From: Bacteroidota bacterium
GTDB taxonomy: Bacteria; Bacteroidota; Bacteroidia; AKYH767-A; 2013-40CM-41-45
DNA: 59,523 bases
Assembly: GCA_003151745.1 (NCBI GenBank)
Contig: PLYJ01000254.1
Span: 1 to 59,523 of the forward strand
Direction of reading: 5' to 3'
Under the pieces are notes generated by a model. That model saw only the letters and a list, made by a program, of their open reading frames with translations, did not search any database and was not told where the DNA came from. Shown piece by piece: positions 32,889-42,800 of this stretch; position 1 is the stretch's first letter; each line of letters opens with the position of its first letter. Both the position numbers and the translations under genes were made by a program.

Positions 32889-34322
32889 TTACTTCTTCTT
32901 TTCATTTAACAGCCGCTTCAAAAAGTCGCGTAGCGTATCCACATCAAGGCGCTTGGCAATTATCTTCTTATTCTCATCGAGCAGGAAGATAACGGGCGTG
33001 CTGTAAATGTCATAGAAATCGCGGAACTTTGTTTTATTATATATATCGGTTACGTTGATCCATTTCAGTTTCTTTTCTCGAATAAACTTCTTCCACTCCT
33101 CCAGGTCAGACTCAATGCCTACTCCGTAAACTTCTACTCCTTTAGTCTTGATGCTATCATAGAGTAAAGCTAATTTAGGAACCTCTACCTTACAATGACT
33201 GCAGGTAGGATCCCAAAATATGAGCACTGTGTATTTAGCTTTTACATCGTACAGGGGGCGCGTAACATAATTAGTATCCTGCATCAGAAGATTGTAAGCG
33301 GGAGTGCCAAGAATATTGGGTGTGATTTTCTCCACGCGCTCCTTTATTTTTGCCTTTAAAGTGGAGTCCGCCCAATAAGCTTCGTCCGTGAGATAATATT
33401 TTTCAGCCAGGTGAACGAATATTTTGTCGAAGCCCATGATGGGAGAAGTTTCATAGTTATTGGTAAGCCAGGCCACGCAATATTTAAAAACTTCTTTATT
33501 GCACTTGGAACGCTCAATAATCGTATCCACCGAGATATCAATAGAATCAGGATCCTGAACGGTGAGGTTGGTTATATATTGCTTAATTTTATTATATAGC
33601 ACAGGAGTACGCAGCAAGCGAGGGTCACAAAAATCTACCTTATCCCAAAAGTGTGCTTTGAAATATTTAAATGCAAACGTTGAATCCTTCGATCCGTCCG
33701 GGTTCTTTGGTGCTTCGGGTATCTCGGGTTCTGAAATGGCGCGTATCACCGTAGGGAAAAACAACTTAGGATTGTAATCATCCATTAGTTTCAGCCGGTA
33801 GTCTTTTACTTCTTTATCAAGGGCATTTATCTGCTCCTTAATAGCTGCGGTTGAATCCGCTTTAACTTTATTCTTATCCAAACGGGTTCTCAATTCAGCA
33901 ATCTTCTTCGAAGAATTACTCATAAAAACCTGGTAATCGCGAAATATGGTATTGTCTTGCGATCCCGTCACTTTCATTTTCCCATAAAAATCACTGGTGT
34001 CTGTTTCTATGGAAAACTTCTGTTCATTCACCACAATCTCAAAGTACGTTTTGTTTGGCATCACAATCAGGTAAATGCCTCCTTCCAGGTTATCCTTCCC
34101 TTTCACAACCACATTTCCATTATGATCCACTTTGACAGTATCTGACACATATTGCTTATCGCCAAAGTGATTGCCAAAATAAATGATCGTGTCATGCAAG
34201 CCTACTATCCTAAGCTTTATCTCATGTCCGTCTGAAGCAGAGGCATTGGTTGCAGAAAATAAAATTGCAGTGAAAAGAAGAATTAAATTAAATACTATCT
34301 TGATAGGTCTCTTGAAATTCAT
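32889..34322 (-). CDS. TlpA-like thioredoxin protein with DUF4369/DUF5106-type N-terminus
   Basis: A 477-aa exported redox protein. The signal peptide (about 1-30, FNLILLFTAILFSATNASA) is followed by a beta-rich DUF4369-type domain (about 32-130), a coiled linker, a helical DUF5106-like part (about 190-330), and a C-terminal thioredoxin fold (about 355-477) with active site CSHC at 374-377 and cis-proline Pro443 in STPVIF. It probably reduces or isomerises disulfides in the periplasm. The central domains are typical of Bacteroidota. The stop abuts that of the GNAT gene. Confidence 0.85.
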   Translation of the reverse strand: MNFKRPIKIVFNLILLFTAILFSATNASASDGHEIKLRIVGLHDTIIYFGNHFGDKQYVSDTVKVDHNGNVVVKGKDNLEGGIYLIVMPNKTYFEIVVNEQKFSIETDTSDFYGKMKVTGSQDNTIFRDYQVFMSNSSKKIAELRTRLDKNKVKADSTAAIKEQINALDKEVKDYRLKLMDDYNPKLFFPTVIRAISEPEIPEAPKNPDGSKDSTFAFKYFKAHFWDKVDFCDPRLLRTPVLYNKIKQYITNLTVQDPDSIDISVDTIIERSKCNKEVFKYCVAWLTNNYETSPIMGFDKIFVHLAEKYYLTDEAYWADSTLKAKIKERVEKITPNILGTPAYNLLMQDTNYVTRPLYDVKAKYTVLIFWDPTCSHCKVEVPKLALLYDSIKTKGVEVYGVGIESDLEEWKKFIREKKLKWINVTDIYNKTKFRDFYDIYSTPVIFLLDENKKIIAKRLDVDTLRDFLKRLLNEKKK

Positions 34323-34552
34323 ACGCTAAATTTTGATTCCGGTGATTACGTAAAATGCACGTTTTAGGTTAGCAAACATACGTCATAAAGATGAAGAAAT
34401 GATAGAAAAGTAGTGGTTGAATTCATCAACTGCATGTTAATTTAATAAAAGCATGCCAACTGCAAGAAAAATCCGGAATTCATTTAGCACTTTGCTGGTT
34501 GGCTAAGGATGAGCAGGCTTACTCTCCTCAACTAAAATAATGATCAAAAAAA

Positions 34553-34741
34553 CTACGCATTTGCAAGCTTAACAATGGAATAGGAAAGTATTAATTCGTC
34601 ATCTTCAATGGTAACCCATTCAAGGTTGTATTTATTTCCATCTTTTTGCAAATGATCCTTCTTCTGTCGCAGGTTTAAATCTAAAGGTTCAACTTTACCG
34701 TTTTTAATTTTCAACTTGAAGGACTGAGTTTTAATTTTCAT
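34553..34741 (-). CDS. Small basic hypothetical protein
   Basis: 62 aa, starting MKIKTQSFKLKIKNGKVEPLDLNLRQKK and ending in a beta-like ELILSYSIVKLANA. It reads as a small two-layer beta protein; family not recognised. No Shine-Dalgarno. It stands alone between the TlpA-like gene and the FKBP gene, both on the same strand. The 230 nt to its left (34323-34552) hold no gene I can support. Confidence 0.5.
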   Translation of the reverse strand: MKIKTQSFKLKIKNGKVEPLDLNLRQKKDHLQKDGNKYNLEWVTIEDDELILSYSIVKLANA

Positions 34742-34868
34742 GGCAGGCAGAGTATAATTGTTGCCTCACAAAGATAATATTCATTTTATGTAATACAAGA
34801 CTTACTATAAATAAATGGTATGCCGGCAGGCACTTTCAGAAAAAAGATAGTATTCGGTCATAAAAAAA

Positions 34869-34892
34869 GCGTCCCACAGAATGGCGGGACGC
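34869..34892 (-). terminator. FKBP gene terminator
   Basis: GCGTCCC (34869-34875) and GGGACGC (34886-34892) form the stem core; on the minus strand the hairpin is followed by seven T. It is 24 nt past the FKBP stop. A very similar GAGCGTCCCGCA hairpin ends the giant gene at 39771. Confidence 0.85.
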
Positions 34893-34915
34893 CTTTAAGA
34901 ATTAACCTCTTTAGA

Positions 34916-35605
34916 TTATTGGTGAATAATTCTAAGAAGCTCTATTTCAAATATCAAAACTGAGTTTGGTGGAATTTTCCCTTTTGCCTGTTCGCCGTAG
35001 CCGAGATTAGCCGGAACATATATCTTCCACTTCGATCCCACCTTCATCATCTGCAATGCCTCTATCCATCCCTGTATTACATGATTCAAAGGAAACTGCG
35101 CAGGCTGACCGCGTTCCACAGAACTGTCAAATACGGTACCGTCAATCAATGTGCCATGGTAGTGCGTTTCCACAGTATCTGTTTCTTTCGGCATGGGGCC
35201 CGTACCTTCTTTCATCACTTCATATTGCAAACCGTCAGGGAATGTCTTTACACCGCTTTTCTTTGCATTCTCCGCTAAAAATTTAGCTCCTTTTGCAAGG
35301 TTTGCTTCTCCCTCATGTTTCTGCTTTGCCCCAAAATAAGTTTGTATACAAGTTTGTGCATTTTTCTGGTCAAAAGCAAGGCTATCGCCGGCAAGCGCCT
35401 GACGAATGGCTGCATTCATAATGTCGAGGTTGAGAGAATCCAGCTTCTCCTTTTTGAAATTATCTCCAATGCTTATTCCGATAGCATAGCTGACAGAGTC
35501 AAGCTGAGTTTTCAATTTCACGGAAGACTTCCCCTTCTGTCCGTTGCAGGATAAAAGAGAGGCAGTAGCAATAAGGGTAACCGATAAAATATTCTTAATT
35601 TTCAT
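34916..35605 (-). CDS. FKBP-type peptidyl-prolyl isomerase lipoprotein
   Basis: A 229-aa lipoprotein (lipobox SLLSC, Cys20) of the Mip/FkpA type. The N-terminal part (35-110) is the helical dimerisation domain (YAIGISIGDNFKKEKLD), and the C-terminal 115 residues are the FKBP domain with YHGTLIDGTVFDSS, VIQGWIEALQMMKVGSKW, LGYGEQAKGKIPPNSVLIFEIEL. It helps fold envelope proteins, alongside HtrA in this genome. A terminator follows; its own promoter is not clear. Confidence 0.93.
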   Translation of the reverse strand: MKIKNILSVTLIATASLLSCNGQKGKSSVKLKTQLDSVSYAIGISIGDNFKKEKLDSLNLDIMNAAIRQALAGDSLAFDQKNAQTCIQTYFGAKQKHEGEANLAKGAKFLAENAKKSGVKTFPDGLQYEVMKEGTGPMPKETDTVETHYHGTLIDGTVFDSSVERGQPAQFPLNHVIQGWIEALQMMKVGSKWKIYVPANLGYGEQAKGKIPPNSVLIFEIELLRIIHQ

Positions 35606-35683
35606 AGTTCATTTTTTTGAGGGGGCGAAGATAGGAATAGATTTGAGATATAAAATATAATAGATTTTATTTGAAACTGCGCC

Positions 35684-35729
35684 GCAGATTCGCAGGCTAA
35701 AGTGATTTAAAATGAATCTTCGAATCTGC
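35684..35729 (-). terminator. Inverted repeat after GH3 gene
   Basis: GCAGATTCG (35684-35692) and CGAATCTGC (35721-35729) are perfectly complementary and lie 3 nt beyond the stop of the GH3 gene. Confidence 0.5.
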
Positions 35730-35731
35730 AG

Positions 35732-38700
35732 CTATCTGTTAATAGCATCATAAATTACCTGCTGTATGTCTGTTCGCACATTCATCTTTACCAGCTTATC
35801 ATTTGAAGCATCCGGGTTTACACGGTTGCTTAAGAATATATATATGAGATTGTATTGAGGATCAACCCACACGCAGGTGCCTGTGAAACCCTGGTGACCG
35901 AAGGTTTTCAAGGAAGCGCTGCGGCAGGTGGGGCTTGACTTTGTGCTGTCCGGCTCCGGCTTATCGAAAAGCAACCCGCGCCGGTTGCCTGGAAATTGTT
36001 GTTTGGTAAAGAGGTTCACCGTCGTCTGCTTAAAATATTGCGTACCTCCATACAATCCCCTGTTCAACAATAGCTGCATGATTACCGCCAGATCATTTGC
36101 ATTACAGAATAACCCGGCGTTGCCGGAAACGCCTCCCAGCATGGCAGCTGCGGGGTCATGCACATCGCCATGAATCAGTTGCTTGCGAAAGGCAGTATCA
36201 TCTTCCGTCGGAATAATTCTTTTTAATTCAAATTTTTCTCTTGGCTTAAAAGTTATGTTATGAAGACCAAGCGGACGGTAATATTTTTGCTCAACAAATT
36301 TATCAAGCGCTGTGGAAGTAGATTGTTCAATGATTGCTTTCATGAGAATAGGCCCCAGGTCACTGTATAAATATTTCCCCCTCTCCCCCATCTTCGTATC
36401 ATACACCCACTGCATAATGCTGTCCTCGTATGAGTTATTGATATATAAGTTGTCAGCTACGCGGTAAGAATAATTCTTACTTTCCTCTTTATGATATATC
36501 GTATTTGATGGATGGTCTCCGTCCATCGTAAATTTCCAGAAAGGAATCCACGATTGCAGCCCTGCCTGGTGAGCAAGCATATCCCGAATAATAATATTTT
36601 TCTTGTTTGTGTTTTTAGAAGCCGTCAGGTATTTTGATAATGGTTGGTTTAAATCCAACATTCCCTGTTCATATAGATTCATGGTAACAAGACAGGTTGA
36701 AGCAATCTTTGTAACCGATGCAATGTCATACAAATCTTTGTTAGTTACCGTAGTAGCATCATTATATGTATGCGTACCGAATGATTTGTTATAAACAACC
36801 TTTCCATCCTTTGCTACAAGCACCTGGCATCCGGGCATGGCTCCTGCTTTAATTGCTTTGAGCGCGATGGAATCAATCGCTGATAAATCGTGTGTTTGCA
36901 AACCAACTTCTTCAGGCAGTGTGTATTTTAAGCGTACCGGGCTTGTAGTACCAATTCCTTTGTTCCGGTGAAACAAGGAAGAGGCTTCCACGGGCAAATG
37001 ACCGGATGAAGCAATACCACCGAATAAAAGTTGCGAAGCCGCATTTTGCACCACAGGCATGTCTTCATAGGCAAGCAGCACCGCTTTTGCCTTGCTTAGA
37101 TCATAAATCTTACTCAGCGTATAGGCATTGCCAAAATCAACAAAGATGACGTTATGCTTCTCCAGCACTTCATTAATAAATTGAATGCTTGCTTCTGAAA
37201 TATGAAAATTCTTCGCAGCATTCATCGTCGTCCCATGCAGGCTCAGGATAATAAGATTGTAAGCAGACAAAGAATTTTTAACTGCCTGAAAAGCGGAAGA
37301 AGATGCATCATGCGGCAAAGCATAGCAATCTACACGTGCATACTGCAGCAACTGCTCCTGGAATGCATTTTGCTCGCCAAGCACAGCATTCGTGTAATTA
37401 GATTTCTCATTCCCTATCACAACGGATGCAATTTTCAATGTATCCAAACGTATTAATGGAATTATTGAATCCTTATTTGAAAGAAGCGTGAGTGCCTTTT
37501 CATAGAGTTGCTGCTGCAACAGCTTTGCTAAAGGCATATTCAGGTCTTCGTATATATTATTCAGGTCAACAGGCTGGTAATGATTTAGCCCGCACCAGTA
37601 TTTAGCCATCAACACTTTCTTCACCCGCGCATCAATTTCCTCTTGTTTTATTTCACAATTCTCAACAGCCAGATGAATCTGTTCAATTGCCTTTGGCACA
37701 TCTTCAGAATAAAGCAGCACATCGTTTCCGGCAAGGAATGCCTGCTTATCTACCACTCCGGGAATGGCGTTTGCCGTGATCCCCTTCATATTCAGCGCAT
37801 CCGTAAACACAATTCCCTTAAAACCCATTTTCTCCTTGAGCAGGTCGGTTACGATGCCGGAACTGAGGGTGGAAGGCTGGTTGGCAACAGAATCATAAGC
37901 AGGCACATTCAAATGAGCCACCATCACGCTTGCCACTCCCGCATCAATCATTTTACGAAAAGGATACAACTCCACGGAATCAAGCTCCCACTTCGTTTGG
38001 TTTATTAAAGGCAAAGCGAGATGCGAATCGGTATCCGTGTTGCCATGGCCGGGAAAATGCTTTGCCGTGGCAAGCAGCCGGTTATCCTGCAATGCATTCA
38101 TATATATAATGGCGTTGTGGGTAACCATTTCACGCTCATCGCCAAAGGAACGGCTGCCGATGATAGGATTGGCAGGGTTGTTATTAATATCAGCATCAGG
38201 CGAAAAATTAAGATGGATGCCAAGGCGATTGCATTCACATGCTATCTCCGCTCCCATCTTATATATCATATCATCATCACGGATAGCGGAAAGAGTCATC
38301 TGCCGGGGGAAACGTATGGTGCTGTCCAATCTCATGGCAAGCCCCCATTCTCCGTCAATGCCAATGAGTAACGGAGTCTTTGAAATGCTTTGGTAATAGT
38401 TGGTCAGTATAACCTGCCTCACCGGCCCGCCCTGGAAAAATATCAATCCTCCTATTTTATAATGGGTGATCAACGAATCCAATTCGCTCTTTGAATGTGT
38501 AGTATCGTTGTTACTCCACGCTGCAACCATCGTCAGCTGTGCAATACGTTCATCCGGCTGAAGATAGTAAATAACAGAGTCCGCCCAATGGGCAGCATCA
38601 ACAGTAATAAACGGCGGCTTTACAGATTGCGCTTTAACAGGCTGAAAAAAGGTGACGCACCATGCGCAATACACCATGTACAATGCAAGGCGCACTTTTG

Positions 38701-38749
38701 CAGTTCCGGTGAATCGTGAATCGTAAATCTTAAATCGCAAACGGCGCAT
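35732..38749 (-). CDS. GH3 beta-N-acetylhexosaminidase fused to beta-lactamase-like domain
   Basis: From the ATG at 38749 about 1005 aa. An atypical signal region (LALYMVYCAWCVTFFQPVKAQ) is followed by a NagZ-type GH3 domain with KHFPGHGNTDTDSH, whose His and Asp form the catalytic dyad of the family, and VFTDALNMKGI carrying the nucleophile Asp; a GH3 C-terminal sandwich; then, over the last 380 residues, a serine beta-lactamase/PBP4-like domain with SVTK (SxxK), YSD and GHQG. It should cut GlcNAc-MurNAc or similar peptidoglycan fragments, with the second domain acting on a linked amide or ester. The fusion is common in Bacteroidota. The 5' end is made of heptamer repeats, so the exact start is uncertain (GTG at 38695 is another option). 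Confidence 0.88.
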   Translation of the reverse strand: MRRLRFKIYDSRFTGTAKVRLALYMVYCAWCVTFFQPVKAQSVKPPFITVDAAHWADSVIYYLQPDERIAQLTMVAAWSNNDTTHSKSELDSLITHYKIGGLIFFQGGPVRQVILTNYYQSISKTPLLIGIDGEWGLAMRLDSTIRFPRQMTLSAIRDDDMIYKMGAEIACECNRLGIHLNFSPDADINNNPANPIIGSRSFGDEREMVTHNAIIYMNALQDNRLLATAKHFPGHGNTDTDSHLALPLINQTKWELDSVELYPFRKMIDAGVASVMVAHLNVPAYDSVANQPSTLSSGIVTDLLKEKMGFKGIVFTDALNMKGITANAIPGVVDKQAFLAGNDVLLYSEDVPKAIEQIHLAVENCEIKQEEIDARVKKVLMAKYWCGLNHYQPVDLNNIYEDLNMPLAKLLQQQLYEKALTLLSNKDSIIPLIRLDTLKIASVVIGNEKSNYTNAVLGEQNAFQEQLLQYARVDCYALPHDASSSAFQAVKNSLSAYNLIILSLHGTTMNAAKNFHISEASIQFINEVLEKHNVIFVDFGNAYTLSKIYDLSKAKAVLLAYEDMPVVQNAASQLLFGGIASSGHLPVEASSLFHRNKGIGTTSPVRLKYTLPEEVGLQTHDLSAIDSIALKAIKAGAMPGCQVLVAKDGKVVYNKSFGTHTYNDATTVTNKDLYDIASVTKIASTCLVTMNLYEQGMLDLNQPLSKYLTASKNTNKKNIIIRDMLAHQAGLQSWIPFWKFTMDGDHPSNTIYHKEESKNYSYRVADNLYINNSYEDSIMQWVYDTKMGERGKYLYSDLGPILMKAIIEQSTSTALDKFVEQKYYRPLGLHNITFKPREKFELKRIIPTEDDTAFRKQLIHGDVHDPAAAMLGGVSGNAGLFCNANDLAVIMQLLLNRGLYGGTQYFKQTTVNLFTKQQFPGNRRGLLFDKPEPDSTKSSPTCRSASLKTFGHQGFTGTCVWVDPQYNLIYIFLSNRVNPDASNDKLVKMNVRTDIQQVIYDAINR

Positions 38750-38956
38750 TGTAAAGTATGAATCATTACAAATGTACTTGTATCCAACGCTTCGCTTTCT
38801 TTCACAGTTGGAGGTTTTCAACAAGGATATAAAAGGATTAAAGATTTCTCTTATCCGCTAAATGACTTCTGATATATTCAGACCTAACAATTGTTGATTC
38901 AGAACTTAAATTGCTCTCTTTCATCATTCAAATCCTGTTTTTTGCATCTTTTTTCA

Positions 38957-39292
38957 TGAAGGAGCTTCAAAGTCACTTAAGGCTTTATCAGTGTCATGCA
39001 TGACATTACAAATTCCTCATCAACCATTTCGAATTCCTTGCATGACATTAACAATTGCTTCCATACCTTCATCGCCCCCTCCCTGACTATTTCAAATTGT
39101 TCGTATGAATTTATTAGTTCCTTATGAGGGTTTATCAATTCATCATCATCATTTGCAAATTTCATGGGTGAAATTTGCAATTCCTCATCAGGCATTATAA
39201 ATTCCTCTTCAGCCCCTATGCCCCCTGCGCATGAAATTTGAAATTCCTCACGTACTATTGAAAATGTCTTATAAGGATTCGTAAAAGGTTTA
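38957..39292. repeat. 21-bp phased repeat array C (16 units)
   Basis: Sixteen diverged units of exactly 21 bp with approximate consensus CATGAnATTTnAAATTCCTCA. Dyads inside it: TGTCATGCATGACA at 38992-39005 and TGCAAATTTCA-TGGG-TGAAATTTGCA at 39154-39179. Two units (39062, 39209) are C-rich variants (GCCCCCT). The minus strand is open as heptads (DEELQIS, HKELINS, CKEFEMV) for 72 codons, but this follows from the 21-bp period. It lies between the GH3 gene promoter and the terminator of the giant gene. Confidence 0.85.
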
Positions 39293-39770
39293 GCAGAAAC
39301 TGAATGAGTTTCATCTTATTCCTCTTAAACCTTTGTTGAAAGAGAAAGAGTTATTGTTGTGTTGAATAAGGTTTGACGTGCTTCACTGATTGACATTGCC
39401 GTCATGCTGGTAGTCATCCGTGAGTTCTGAATAGGTTTATGTGTATGATTTGAATACATTTAATTCAGATTAAACGAATGGATGGCTTTATTATAAGATA
39501 TTGAATACGCACAAAGTGGTTCAGCAGGCAAAAATATTGTCGGGTAAGAAACTCATCAAATTTAGATGCATGTCATTAATTATAAGGTAATAAAGTTGGC
39601 ATTTTGAGCTATTATTTTTTTTACTAAGGTTACTTTTCAAGTTAAGTTGCATTTGATCTTATTAAAAATATGCAGACCGCAGACTCAAACCTTATTAACT
39701 TATTTTCCCCATAGTAAGCTTAGAAATAGATTGAATTATAAACGAACTATATTTACTGTCTATGAATAAA
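39293..39770. other. Gene-free spacer
   Basis: About 480 nt without a supported gene, RNA or strong hairpin. It is A/T-rich, with one possible short dyad around 39395-39415. It separates array C from the giant gene terminator. Confidence 0.5.
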
Positions 39771-39803
39771 AAGAGCGTCCCGCAGTTTTGCCGGACGCTC
39801 TTT
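39771..39803 (-). terminator. Terminator of the giant gene
   Basis: AAGAGCGTCCCGCA (39771-39784) pairs with TGCCGGACGCTCTT (39789-39802) with one mismatch and a 4-nt loop; on the minus strand it runs into TTTTTATTC. It is 40 nt beyond the stop. Confidence 0.85.
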
Positions 39804-39843
39804 AAACGACAAAGCACTTAATCTCTTATTGAAATTAAAACTC

Positions 39844-42800
39844 TTACGGTCTTTGTTTGCTTATCGTTAACGGGATATTATTTTTCATGATCCTGATGTC
39901 ACCTGCATCTACATTTCCATCACCGTTAATATCATTTACATTATACGCTCCTATATAGAAGGAAGAAAGCGCACCGCGGATTGAATCATAATCGGAACCG
40001 TTAATGCTGCCGTCCTGGTTAACATCACCGCTATATATCGCATATATACTTCCGAATCTCACCTCATTGCTTCCATACGCCTGGCTTGCGCTTGTCGTGA
40101 AATCGTAAGAGCCGCCGTTAGTAATGGTGACGGTGCCGGCACTCCAGGTTTCAAGGCTGTTGCGATGTTTGATAACGATATAATACGAATTGCCCGTGGC
40201 ACCGCCCGCAAAGTTGCAGAATAAGCTATCATTGCTTTGTAATATGCCTGTATATGAATAAGACATAGCATAAGGACTTGTGGAATTATGCAACTCAATA
40301 GTTGCTGTGTCAACATCTGTTGCCTTCGCGCTGCCTACGCCCAAAAGTTTCAGCAACGGTGACATTTTTCCGCCGCCAAGATAATATCCCTGCAGGAAGA
40401 ACTTAACAGTAAATGTAGCACTGCAACTCGTTAATATCGGTGAGCCTGTACCTGCCGCACTGATGCATCCATTCACGGTTGTGGTAATACTATAAGTGCC
40501 TGCTGTGGTTACGGTAATAGAAGCAGTTGTTGCTCCTGTACTCCATAATAACGTGCCTGTTGCCGCAGTGGACAAAGTAGAAGATCCGTCGCAGTTATTC
40601 ACCGCACTTACAGATGGCGTTGACGGAGTGGTCTTAGGCGCTGCCACGGCTGTGCCTGCAATGCCGGTGCAACCGCCTGCTGTTGCGGTAACGCTGTATG
40701 TGCCGGCAGCAGTTACTGTAATACTTGATGTTGTTGCTCCCGTGCTCCAGAGCAATGCACCCGTGGCAGACGTATATAACAAGGATGTATTGTTACAGTT
40801 GTCTATATCATTTACAACAGGGGTAGCCGGAAGACTTGTTGGCGCTGCCGTATTCGTACCTGAAGGACTCACACAGGCACCCACCGTTTGAGTAACGGAA
40901 TAAGTGCCTGCTGCAGTAACTGTGATAGCAGATGTAGTCGCCCCGGTGCTCCACAATAACGTTCCTGTATATTCGCTTGCCGTAAGTGTTGAATTACCGC
41001 AATTGTTGGTTACCGATACGGACGGAGCAGCTACTGCTGCCGGCTGACCGATTGAAACAACAACGGCGGAACTGCAGCCATGAGCATCTGTTACAGTCAG
41101 CGTATATGTATTGCTGGTTAGTCCTGTGATGGATGAAGTGGTTGCTCCGTTGTTCCACGCATACGTATATGGTGTAGTGCCGCCCGTAGTGGTACTGGCT
41201 GCTTGTCCGTCCGATCTGCCGTTGCATGATACATCTGTATGAGACGCTGAAGCTGTAGGGCTGCTATATGGAGAACCGGAGCCTGTTCCTGTTGCACTGC
41301 AACTGTTTACTGTTACAGTAACACTATATGTGCTTGAGTTGGTTACTGTAATAGAAGAAGTTGTTGCTCCCGTGCTCCATAACAATCCGCCAGTTGAGGT
41401 GGTGGACAACACTGAGTTTCCGCAGCTGTTGGCAGCCGATACGGTTGGCGTTGCGGGAGTGCTCTTGGGAGCAGCCGTGCCTATGCCTGCCGTGCTTGTA
41501 CAACCACTTCCATTGGTCTGGGTAACGCTATATGTACCTGCCGCAGTCACAGAAATGGAGGATGTCGTTTCACTCGTGCTCCATAACAGAACGCCGGTAG
41601 CAGTAGTTGACAATGTAGAGATACCGTCACAGTTATTCGTTACAGATACACTTGGCGCTGAAGGAACCGACAAAGGAGAACCTGAACCTGTGCCTGTTGC
41701 ATTGCACCCCGCTGAAACAGTTACGGTAACACTATAAGTAGATGAGTTGGTAACTGTGATAGATGTCGTTGTTGCTCCTCCCGGGCTCCACAGCAATGTG
41801 CCGCCTGTAACAATAGTTGACAGAACAGAGTTGCCGCAGTTGTTGCTCACTAATGTTACAGTTGGTGTTGCAGGAGTAACGCAGTTATTGAATTGATCCG
41901 CTCCGATATCAGGGTTTGATGGTCTTGATTGTCCGTCAATATCGGTTGTTACACCGGAGCCGCTTAAATCTGTTCCATTAGCGGCGACAAATTGATCGCT
42001 TACAGCATCAGAAGTTGAAATATGTAAGAACGCTCCGGCCGTTGCTATATCTGTCGGATCAACAAATAGTTTCGCTGCTCCTACATTCACAGTTGCTGTA
42101 GTGGGGTTGGTAGTATAATTTGAGCTGCCTGAAGTCGTTTGAGCATAATGACTGTTTGCATCACCGCTTGAACTGGATTGCCATGTGGTAAAAGTACTGT
42201 TGCCTGAAACCCATTGCGCGGCTGTTGAAGTGCTTGCTGAGGCAAAGTAATTATAATCAGATGAACCACCCCCCCATCCGCTTGCCCCAATGGCTCTGTG
42301 GTTGCTAGCGGAACCTGTTCTGTTATTAATAAATATATTGTTTCTTAATGTTGTATTGGGTGCGCTTCCTCCCAGACCAAAATCAGGGTCGGAGAAGAAT
42401 CCATAAGAAGGATCTGTGCCGCCAGACACATTGCTGCCTCCTACTACTACCGTATTATTATAATACTTCTGGGTAGTGGAACCATCTGTCATGTCAAACA
42501 TACCGAATACCCAAACGTCATTGCCATAGGTGCTGACATTGGTACTAAGGTTCACCATGTTATTGATAAAAGTGAAGCTGCCGCAGGTGGTAGAACTAAA
42601 GAAGAGAATTGATTTACCATTTGAAATTCCAATGGCAAAATCGTCGTGGTGTGTGCCTGAAACTGTGCCTCCATTCGTGTTTAGAATATCATATACAATG
42701 TTATTGCTGACTATTCCGCTGCCTTGTGAAGAAGAAAGGGCATCTATACCAATACCAACAACTGCGGTAGAATACGAACCCGTATTCTGAAGTGAATGCA

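Noticed and set aside
38977-39195. 72-codon minus-strand frame with Glu-rich heptads over array C
   Set aside because: Looks like a coiled coil by composition but follows from the 21-bp repeat; no start context.
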